Shown here piece by piece: positions 57,759-64,000 of a stretch of DNA of 64,000 nt. Where the stretch lies: positions 3,410,001 to 3,474,000 of the forward strand of contig NZ_CP017886.1 in assembly GCF_001874645.1 (NCBI RefSeq). Reading direction: 5' to 3'. A model generated the notes under the pieces. The model made no database searches. It had not been told where the DNA came from and saw nothing but the letters and a program-made list of their open reading frames with translations. Source of the DNA: Pseudomonas frederiksbergensis. Lineage in GTDB: Bacteria > Pseudomonadota > Gammaproteobacteria > Pseudomonadales > Pseudomonadaceae. A program made the position numbers and the translations under genes. Positions within the stretch are counted from its first letter, which is position 1; each line of letters starts with the position of its first letter.

Positions 57759-59564
57759 ATGCCTGACTACAAGGCCCCCTTGCGTGATATTCGCTTCGTT
57801 CGTGACGAACTGCTCGGCTACGAAGCGCACTATCAGAGCCTTCCGGCTTGCCAGGACGCTACCCCGGACATGGTTGACGCCATTCTCGAGGAAGGCGCCA
57901 AGTTTTGTGAGCAGGTGCTGGCTCCGCTGAACCGCGTGGGTGACACCGAAGGCTGCACCTGGAGCGAGTCCGGCGTTAAGACCCCGACTGGCTTCAAAGA
58001 AGCCTACAAACAATTCGTCGAAGGCGGCTGGCCAAGCCTGGCTCACGACGTAGAGCACGGTGGTCAAGGCCTGCCGGAGTCTCTGGGTCTGGCTGTGAGC
58101 GAGATGGTCGGCGAAGCCAACTGGTCGTGGGGCATGTACCCAGGTCTGTCTCATGGCGCGATGAACACCATTTCCGAGCACGGTACGCCTGAGCAGCAAG
58201 AGGCTTACCTGACCAAACTGGTGTCCGGCGAATGGACCGGCACCATGTGCCTGACCGAACCGCACTGTGGCACCGACCTCGGCATGCTGCGCACCAAGGC
58301 TGAGCCGCAGGCTGATGGTTCCTACAAAGTTTCCGGCACCAAGATCTTCATTTCGGCCGGTGAACACGACATGGCCGACAACATCGTCCACATCGTGTTG
58401 GCTCGCCTGCCGGATGCGCCTGCTGGCACCAAAGGCATTTCGTTGTTCATCGTTCCAAAGTTCATGCCGAATGCTGACGGCAGCATCGGTGCACGCAACG
58501 CCGTGACCTGTGGTTCCCTGGAACACAAAATGGGCATCCACGGTAACGCCACCTGCGTGATGAACTTCGATGCGGCCACCGGTTTCCTGATCGGCCCGGC
58601 GAACAAAGGCCTGAACTGCATGTTCACCTTTATGAACACCGCGCGTCTGGGTACGGCTCTGCAAGGTCTGGCTCACGCCGAAGTCGGCTTCCAGGGCGGT
58701 CTGAAATACGCTCGTGATCGTCTGCAAATGCGTTCCCTGACGGGCCCGAAAGCGCCGGACAAAGCCGCCGACCCGATCATCGTTCACCCTGATGTACGTC
58801 GCATGCTGTTGACCATGAAGGCGTTCGCCGAAGGCAACCGTGCAATGGTTTACTTCACTGCCAAGCAGGTCGACATCGTCAAGTACGGCGTGGATGAAGA
58901 AGAGAAGAAGAAAGCTGACGCACTGCTGGCGTTCATGACGCCGATCGCCAAAGCCTTCATGACTGAAGTCGGTTTTGAGTCCGCCAACCACGGTGTGCAG
59001 ATCTACGGCGGCCACGGCTTCATCGCCGAGTGGGGCATGGAGCAGAACGTTCGCGACAGCCGGATTTCCATGCTGTACGAAGGCACCACCGGTATCCAGG
59101 CTCTCGATTTGCTGGGCCGTAAAGTGTTGATGACTCAAGGCGAGGCTCTGAAAGGCTTCACCAAGATCGTCCACAAGTTCTGCCAGACCAACGAAGGCAA
59201 CGACGCTGTCAAAGAGTTCGTCGAGCCGTTGGCTGCACTGAACAAAGAATGGGGCGAGCTGACCATGAAGGTCGGCATGGCTGCGATGAAAGATCGCGAA
59301 GAAGTCGGCGCTGCGTCGGTGGACTACCTGATGTACTCCGGTTACGCCTGCCTTGCCTATTTCTGGGCTGACATGGCGCGCCTGGCTGCCGAGAAACTGG
59401 CTGCCGGCACCACCGAAGAGGCCTTCTACACCGCCAAGCTGCAGACAGCGCGCTTCTACTTCCAGCGCATCCTGCCGCGTACCCGCACTCACGTTGCAAC
59501 CATGCTGTCGGGCGCTAACAACCTGATGGACATGAAAGAAGAAAACTTCGCACTGGGCTACTAA
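57759..59564 (+). CDS. fadE1: Acyl-CoA dehydrogenase (FadE1-like)
   Basis: The 601-residue FAD enzyme makes 2-enoyl-CoA in beta-oxidation. It has the large-subfamily layout: [27 protein letters not shown], the flavin/CoA region [40 protein letters not shown] with the catalytic Glu, then an extended C-terminal domain. Start after CAGAGG at 57759. It resembles PA0506-type FadE1; substrate length is inferred only from that memory. Confidence 0.9.
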   Translation: MPDYKAPLRDIRFVRDELLGYEAHYQSLPACQDATPDMVDAILEEGAKFCEQVLAPLNRVGDTEGCTWSESGVKTPTGFKEAYKQFVEGGWPSLAHDVEHGGQGLPESLGLAVSEMVGEANWSWGMYPGLSHGAMNTISEHGTPEQQEAYLTKLVSGEWTGTMCLTEPHCGTDLGMLRTKAEPQADGSYKVSGTKIFISAGEHDMADNIVHIVLARLPDAPAGTKGISLFIVPKFMPNADGSIGARNAVTCGSLEHKMGIHGNATCVMNFDAATGFLIGPANKGLNCMFTFMNTARLGTALQGLAHAEVGFQGGLKYARDRLQMRSLTGPKAPDKAADPIIVHPDVRRMLLTMKAFAEGNRAMVYFTAKQVDIVKYGVDEEEKKKADALLAFMTPIAKAFMTEVGFESANHGVQIYGGHGFIAEWGMEQNVRDSRISMLYEGTTGIQALDLLGRKVLMTQGEALKGFTKIVHKFCQTNEGNDAVKEFVEPLAALNKEWGELTMKVGMAAMKDREEVGAASVDYLMYSGYACLAYFWADMARLAAEKLAAGTTEEAFYTAKLQTARFYFQRILPRTRTHVATMLSGANNLMDMKEENFALGY

Positions 59565-59586
59565 GTCCCGCGCAGCTCTTCAAACA

Positions 59587-59618
59587 GCCGCTGCTTCTTC
59601 GGGAGCAGCGGCTTTTTT
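59587..59618 (+). terminator. Terminator after fadE1
   Basis: GCCGCTGCTTC..GGAGCAGCGGC stem followed by TTTTTT. Confidence 0.92.
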
Positions 59619-59785
59619 GTACCCGGCGCAAACGATTGCAAATATTCCCGACTAAAACGCTAAGTAGAACGCTTTTGCTGCCGTTAAAGAGTGTGCGGTG
59701 TGATCTGCGTCACATTGCATGTGCTTAATTGCCAGGAATGCAGGCACAATGCCATCTATTGATTTGCCGGGCCGGAGCTCTACCC

Positions 59786-61075
59786 TTGCCGCGTTCTTCC
59801 GTTGTACGTCTCAGTCACTTTTTACCCTCATTACTGTTGTTGCTTGCGGGGCTTGCGGCTGCCTACGTCAAGGATCTCAACGTCTTTTTCACCTCCCTGT
59901 TCAACGTGCTGCCAACCCTGGTGCTGTTGCTCGGCGGCTCGTACTGCGCGGTTTACCGACGCCAACGTGAACTGTTTCTGATGGTCACGGTGTACATCGC
60001 CTACTTCCTGCTCGACACCCAAACCGATTACTACCGTGATTACGGCAAGGTGCGTGACGACGCGGCGGTGGTTTTCCATCTCTGCTGTTTGCTGCTGCCT
60101 TTGCTGTACGGGCTGTTTGCCGCCTGGCAGGAACGTACCCACCTGTTTCAGGACATGGTCGCGCGTTTCGCTGTATTGCTGGCATTCGGCAGTGTTGCAC
60201 TGGGACTTGAGCAAAGTTACCCACAGGCGTTGTTGATGTGGCTGTCGGAAATACGCTGGCCGGCGTTGCATGGTGCCTGGATGAGTTTGATCCAGTTGTC
60301 TTATCCGGTGTTCTTCGCGTCCTTTCTGCTGTTGGCGTATCAATACTGGCGCAACCCACGGCCGCTCCATGCAGCGCAACTGGTGGGCCTGCTCGGGTTG
60401 TTCTGGATGTTGCCGAAGACCTTCATTCTGCCATTCACCCTGAACATCATGTGCAGCCAGGTGATGTTGATGATTGCGGCGGCAGTCTCCCACGAAGCCT
60501 ATCAAATGGCTTTTCGTGATGAGCTGACCGGCCTGCCGGGGCGTCGCGCCCTGAACGAACGCATGCAGCGTCTGGGCCGCAACTATGTGTTGGCGATGGG
60601 CGACGTCGACCACTTCAAGAAATTCAACGACACCCACGGGCACGATGTCGGCGACCAGGTGTTGCGACTGGTGGCCAGCAAGCTGTCGAAGATCGGCGGC
60701 GGTGGCCGGGCGTATCGTTACGGGGGCGAGGAGTTCGCCTTGGTGTTCGCCGCTAAAACTCTCGAAGAGTGCATGCCGCACCTGGAAGTCATCCGTGAGT
60801 CGATTGCCACGTACAACATTCAGCTGCGCAATCAGGACAACCGTCCGCAAGACGATCAGCAAGGTCGGCAACGCCGCGCGGGCTCTGGCGCCTCAAGCGT
60901 TACGGTCACGGTGAGTATCGGTGTCGCCGAGCGACTGGAGCAGCGGACCCCGGAAGAAGTCCTGAAATCCGCAGATCAGGCGCTCTACAGCGCCAAGGGC
61001 GCGGGACGAAACTGCGTGATGGCATTCGGGCAAAACCGCCGTGGCGCGGTGCGTATGGATGGCGCTGCAGGTTGA
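59786..61075 (+). CDS. Membrane diguanylate cyclase (GGDEF)
   Basis: The 429-residue protein has six to seven hydrophobic N-terminal segments (LSHFLPSLLLLLAGLAAAYV and VLPTLVLLLGGSYCAV among them) and a C-terminal GGDEF domain with RDELTGLPGRRALNE, YVLAMGDVDHFKKFND, and the active GGEEF (YRYGGEEFALVF). The upstream I-site RxxD seems absent, so product inhibition may be lost. The start is uncertain: a TTG at 59786 has GGAG 9 bp upstream; no good ATG is available. It sits between the two acyl-CoA dehydrogenase genes. Confidence 0.86.
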   Translation: MPRSSVVRLSHFLPSLLLLLAGLAAAYVKDLNVFFTSLFNVLPTLVLLLGGSYCAVYRRQRELFLMVTVYIAYFLLDTQTDYYRDYGKVRDDAAVVFHLCCLLLPLLYGLFAAWQERTHLFQDMVARFAVLLAFGSVALGLEQSYPQALLMWLSEIRWPALHGAWMSLIQLSYPVFFASFLLLAYQYWRNPRPLHAAQLVGLLGLFWMLPKTFILPFTLNIMCSQVMLMIAAAVSHEAYQMAFRDELTGLPGRRALNERMQRLGRNYVLAMGDVDHFKKFNDTHGHDVGDQVLRLVASKLSKIGGGGRAYRYGGEEFALVFAAKTLEECMPHLEVIRESIATYNIQLRNQDNRPQDDQQGRQRRAGSGASSVTVTVSIGVAERLEQRTPEEVLKSADQALYSAKGAGRNCVMAFGQNRRGAVRMDGAAG

Positions 61076-61189
61076 GTGATGATCGCGTATTCAGCGTCTG
61101 GACTGTGTTTGTTCGGGGCGGTACACGGCAGTAGGTCTGGATGATCTGCTGATGGAATTTTTTGCACTCTGACATCAGCGCTGCCTCTG

Positions 61190-61262
61190 AAAGATCGCAG
61201 TCTGTGGTAGCTCCTACAATTCAGGTGAGCCTGTAGGAGTTGCCGCAGGCTGCGATCTTTTT
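61190..61262 (+). repeat. REP-type inverted repeat (degenerate)
   Basis: AAAGATCGCAGTCTGTGGTAG and TTGCCGCAGGCTGCGATCTTT with CTCCTAC/GTAGGAG, more diverged than the other copies, upstream of fadE2. Confidence 0.8.
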
Positions 61263-61286
61263 GTTGGTGACTAAAAATTACAAATA

Positions 61287-61301
61287 GGTCACTAGCTGAC
61301 C
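61287..61301 (+). promoter_or_regulatory. Palindrome upstream of fadE2
   Basis: GGTCA-CTAGC-TGACC, a 5-bp inverted repeat with a 5-bp spacer and further partial symmetry in the ATAGG/CCTAT flanks, 91 bp before the fadE2 ATG. A candidate operator; regulator unknown. No PsrA-type box is visible here, unlike fadE1. Confidence 0.45.
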
Positions 61302-61391
61302 CTATGTGTCGTAAAAGTTGTTCGGGTACACTCAAGACCTTGCTGAAACCCGATCCTACGAATCACTTTTCAAGTTCTCACGAGGTTTGCC

Positions 61392-63170
61392 ATGGCTGAC
61401 TACAAAGCGCCCCTGCGCGATATGCGCTTCGTCCTCAATGAAGTTTTCGAGGTCGCCAAACTGTGGGCTGAACTGCCCGCCCTGGCCGACACCGTCGATG
61501 CCGAGACCGTTGAGGCAATCCTTGAGGAAGCCGGCAAAGTCACCAGCAAAAGCATCGCGCCGCTGAGCCGTGCCGCCGACGAAGAAGGCTGCCACTGGAG
61601 CGACGGCGCCGTGACCACACCAGCAGGTTTCCCACAGGCTTATCAGACTTATGCTGAAGGCGGTTGGGTCGGCGTCGGTGGTGATCCGGCCTACGGCGGT
61701 ATGGGCATGCCGAAAGCGGTTTCGGCTCAGGTCGAAGAAATGGTGAACTCCGCCAGCCTGTCGTTCGGTCTGTATCCGATGCTTACCGCAGGGGCTTGTC
61801 TGTCGATCAACGCTCACGCCAGCGAAGAACTGAAAGCCGCCTACCTGCCAAACATGTACGCCGGTGTCTGGGCAGGCTCCATGTGCCTGACCGAACCCCA
61901 TGCGGGGACTGACTTGGGGATCATCCGCACCAAGGCCGAACCGCGAGCGGACGGTTCCTACAAGGTTAGCGGCACCAAGATCTTCATCACCGGCGGTGAG
62001 CACGACCTGACCGAAAACATCATTCACCTGGTACTGGCCAAACTGCCGGACGCACCGGCGGGCCCGAAAGGTATTTCACTGTTCCTGGTACCGAAGTTCA
62101 TGGTCAACGCCGACGGTAGCCTTGGCGCGCGCAACCCTTTGAGCTGCGGTTCGATCGAACACAAAATGGGTATCCAGGCATCTGCTACCTGCGTGATGAA
62201 CTTCGACGAAGCCGTGGGTTACCTCGTTGGTGAGCCAAATAAAGGCCTGGCAGCCATGTTCACCATGATGAACTACGAGCGTCTGGGTGTCGGTATCCAG
62301 GGTCTGGCCACTGGCGAGCGCTCTTACCAGAACGCGGTTGAGTATGCCCGCGATCGCCTGCAAAGCCGTTCGCCGACAGGCGCACAGAACAAAGACAAGG
62401 TCGCCGACCCGATCATCGTTCACCCGGACGTGCGGCGCATGCTGCTGACCATGAAAGCCTCGAACGAAGGCGGTCGTGCGTTCTCCACCTACGTGGCCAT
62501 GCAGCTGGACACTGCCAAGTTCAGCGAAGACCCGGCTACCCGCAAACGCGCTGAAGACCTGGTGGCTTTGCTGACCCCGGTTGCCAAGGCGTTCCTCACC
62601 GATCTGGGCCTGGAAACCACTGTTCACGGTCAGCAGGTGTTTGGCGGCCACGGCTACATCCGCGAGTGGGGCCAGGAGCAACTGGTTCGTGACGTGCGGA
62701 TCACCCAGATCTACGAAGGCACCAACGGCATTCAGGCGCTTGACCTGGTCGGGCGCAAAATCGTCGGCAGCGGCGGTGTGTACTACAAGCTGTTCGCCGA
62801 CGAGATTCGTCATTTCACCGCCACCGCGAGCGGTGATCTGGCTGAGTTCACCAAGCCGTTGAACGACGCGGTCGACACGCTGGACGAGCTGACTGCCTGG
62901 CTGTTGGACCGTGTGAAAAATAACCCGAACGAAATCGGCGCGGCCTCGGTCGAGTATCTGCAAGCGTTCGGCTATATGTCCTACGCCTACATGTGGGCAC
63001 TGATGGCCAAAGCGGCCTTCGGTAAAGAGGCGCAGGACGACTTCTACGCCAGCAAACTGGGCACTGCGCGTTTCTACTTCGCTCGCCTGCTACCGCGAAT
63101 TCATTCGCTGAGCGCTTCGGTCAAGGCCGGTAGCGAGTCTTTGTTCCTGTTGGATGCGGCGCAGTTCTGA
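61392..63170 (+). CDS. fadE2: Acyl-CoA dehydrogenase (FadE2-like)
   Basis: The 592-residue paralogue of the gene at 57759 aligns with it along its length (for example [55 protein letters not shown]). Catalytic Glu region YEGTNGIQALDLVGRKI. Start ATG after ACGAGG. The tandem with a GGDEF gene between is conserved in Pseudomonas. Substrate range cannot be told here. Confidence 0.9.
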   Translation: MADYKAPLRDMRFVLNEVFEVAKLWAELPALADTVDAETVEAILEEAGKVTSKSIAPLSRAADEEGCHWSDGAVTTPAGFPQAYQTYAEGGWVGVGGDPAYGGMGMPKAVSAQVEEMVNSASLSFGLYPMLTAGACLSINAHASEELKAAYLPNMYAGVWAGSMCLTEPHAGTDLGIIRTKAEPRADGSYKVSGTKIFITGGEHDLTENIIHLVLAKLPDAPAGPKGISLFLVPKFMVNADGSLGARNPLSCGSIEHKMGIQASATCVMNFDEAVGYLVGEPNKGLAAMFTMMNYERLGVGIQGLATGERSYQNAVEYARDRLQSRSPTGAQNKDKVADPIIVHPDVRRMLLTMKASNEGGRAFSTYVAMQLDTAKFSEDPATRKRAEDLVALLTPVAKAFLTDLGLETTVHGQQVFGGHGYIREWGQEQLVRDVRITQIYEGTNGIQALDLVGRKIVGSGGVYYKLFADEIRHFTATASGDLAEFTKPLNDAVDTLDELTAWLLDRVKNNPNEIGAASVEYLQAFGYMSYAYMWALMAKAAFGKEAQDDFYASKLGTARFYFARLLPRIHSLSASVKAGSESLFLLDAAQF

Positions 63171-63184
63171 GGCGTGTAACGTCA

Positions 63185-63202
63185 TGTAAGCATTTACTTA
63201 CG
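63185..63202 (+). promoter_or_regulatory. GacA-binding upstream activating sequence of rsmY
   Basis: TGTAAG-CATTTA-CTTACG matches the GacA site TGTAAG-N6-CTTACA in 11 of 12 conserved positions. It is centred about 65 bp before the expected start of the small RNA, the usual distance. A TAATCT at 63247-63252 is the likely -10 element. Confidence 0.9.
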
Positions 63203-63258
63203 TGACGTGCTGCTGTTTTCCCCTGTTCCAGGATTGGATCCAGAGCTAATCTACTTCA

Positions 63259-63380
63259 CATGGACGTCGCGCAGGAAGCGCAAAGCAACAACACGGACAC
63301 GTAGGATTCTGCCAGGATGGCGGAGTGAAATGGATGTCAGGGAAACAGTCTGCAAAGCCCCGCTTCGGCGGGGTTTTCTT
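63259..63380 (+). ncRNA. rsmY: Small regulatory RNA RsmY
   Basis: About 120 nt with repeated GGA in loops: ATGGACG, GCGCAGGAAGCGC, CACGGACACG, GTAGGATTC, CCAGGATGG, ATGGATGTC and TCAGGGAAAC. It ends in the terminator GCCCCGCTTCGGCGGGG plus TTTTCTTTT. The GCGCAGGAAGCGC hairpin and the CCAGGATGGCGG stem are typical of RsmY, which sequesters the translational repressors RsmA/RsmE in the Gac/Rsm cascade. The GacA site upstream clinches the call. An open frame crossing this stretch is not a gene. Confidence 0.92.
63356..63380 (+). terminator. Terminator of rsmY
   Basis: AGCCCCGCTTCGGCGGGG followed by TTTTCTTTT, a Rho-independent terminator. Confidence 0.92.
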
Positions 63381-63405
63381 TTGCCTGCGATTTATGTTTT
63401 GTCAT

Positions 63406-64000
63406 TCAGCCCTGAACATCCAGTACCGTCGGGCTCGCCATCCATCCGGCCGGGCTGTTCATCACGTCTTCCAGCAAGTTGCGCAGCAACTCCAGCGTTG
63501 CTTGCTGACGTTGCACATCGCGACAGACCAATCCTACTTTCAGGGGGACCCGCGGCTCACTCAAGGGTTTCCACAAGAGTGCCTTGTTTCCGTGTTCCTG
63601 CTGCGAGCGGCCGGGCAGGACAGTGGCCAGTCTGGTGTGGGGCAAACTGTCGAGGATCCCCGCCATGTTGTTCAGTTCCGCCTGCACGTGCGGACGGCGT
63701 CCGAGATTGGCCAACTGTCCCTGCCAAATCTGCCGGACCTGAAACTCTTCCCCCAGCAGCAGCATCGGCAATTCGGCTGCCTGACTCATGGAGACTTTCT
63801 TGAATTCACGCAACGGATGATCGGCAGGGATGACCAGGGTCAGTTCATCTTCATACAGCAAAACGCCGTGCAGTCCGGGTTGGCGCGGCGGCAGATAGCT
63901 GATGCCGATATCGAGTGAGCCATTGAGCAGTCGACGTTCGATTTCCAGCCCTGTGAGCTCGTAGATCTGTACCACCAGGTGCGGTTGCGCCGTGCGCACA
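63406..64000 (-). CDS. LysR-type transcriptional regulator, C-terminal part
   Basis: The 198 visible residues form a LysR substrate-binding domain (LLNGSLDIGISYLPPRQPGL, LTLVIPADHPLREFK, LEDVMNS). The N-terminal helix-turn-helix lies beyond the window edge, so the gene is partial. The sequence suggests a CynR-like member, but the regulated genes are unknown. It ends 26 bp from the rsmY terminator, convergent. Confidence 0.88.
   Translation of the reverse strand, partial: VRTAQPHLVVQIYELTGLEIERRLLNGSLDIGISYLPPRQPGLHGVLLYEDELTLVIPADHPLREFKKVSMSQAAELPMLLLGEEFQVRQIWQGQLANLGRRPHVQAELNNMAGILDSLPHTRLATVLPGRSQQEHGNKALLWKPLSEPRVPLKVGLVCRDVQRQQATLELLRNLLEDVMNSPAGWMASPTVLDVQG

Noticed and set aside
57735..59492. 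A 585-codon open frame antisense to fadE1
   Set aside because: Mirror image of a long real gene; similar shadows occur over tktA, ahcY, glcB and the PhoX gene. High-GC third positions keep the opposite frame open.
63207..63918. Open frames across 63207-63803 and 63325-63918
   Set aside because: They run over rsmY, its terminator and the antisense strand of the LysR gene. No ribosome-binding site or family match; the GacA site and GGA motifs explain the first part.

Overview
The window is about 60% GC, densely coded on both strands, and dotted with short palindromic intergenic repeats. Gene content and order (soxAG-purU-fdhA; rsmE-bioA; metF-ahcY; sahR-metK/tktA-epd-pgk-fba; comF-bioBFHCD; two fadE genes next to rsmY) point to a fluorescent Pseudomonas, most likely of the P. 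fluorescens group. This is inferred from the genes, not from a database search. No tRNA, rRNA, CRISPR array, transposase or integrase was recognised.

Layout. 1-4.8 kb: end of the sarcosine/C1 cluster (soxA partial, soxG, purU, fdhA), which demethylates sarcosine and handles the formaldehyde and formyl-THF produced. 4.9-6.7 kb: a small accessory island with an orphan Rhs-core gene interrupted at a G9 tract, a 60-codon gene and a decayed second copy of the fdhA 3' end. 6.7-8.7 kb: ECF sigma factor, RskA-type anti-sigma factor and a secreted fasciclin protein. 8.9-12.3 kb: a DUF2780 protein, a PlsC-like acyltransferase, a RimB-like aspartic protease and a second Rhs-core gene whose tail has two membrane segments and three PPxY motifs. 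12.4-25.2 kb: housekeeping genes (GST, DEDDh exonuclease with a cNMP/CBS/DUF294 protein, response regulator, rsmE, bioA, cytochrome b561-yceI, rhlE-like helicase, a solute-binding protein, a sugar-transferase-like protein, metF). 25.4-27 kb: ahcY behind an S-adenosylhomocysteine riboswitch. 27-33 kb: thioesterase, transporter, MAPEG protein, mltA, cytochrome c, DUF1090 protein and ligB. 33.2-42 kb: metK with a SahR-like ArsR-methyltransferase, divergent from tktA, then epd, pgk, two small lipoproteins and fba. 42-51.7 kb: an LpxO-like hydroxylase, glcB, gcvR, rarD, srkA/yihE, a PhoX phosphatase and a ModE-type regulator. 51.7-57.1 kb: comF and the biotin operon bioBFHCD, in which bioH carries a frameshift. 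57.2-64 kb: a small rod-protein-like gene, two acyl-CoA dehydrogenases around a GGDEF protein, the small RNA RsmY with its GacA site, and the end of a LysR-type gene.

The genes meet in a few themes. The methyl/SAM cycle appears as sarcosine oxidation, metF, ahcY, metK, a SAH riboswitch and a SAH-sensor-type repressor. Central carbon appears as tktA, epd, pgk and fba. Biotin synthesis is nearly complete here (bioA, B, F, H, C, D), and fatty-acid oxidation appears as two FadE genes with PsrA-like boxes in front of the first. The least explained material is the pair of orphan Rhs-core genes. They share core and upstream DNA but carry unrelated tails: one is switchable by a homopolymer, the other has PPxY motifs of the kind that bind eukaryotic WW domains.
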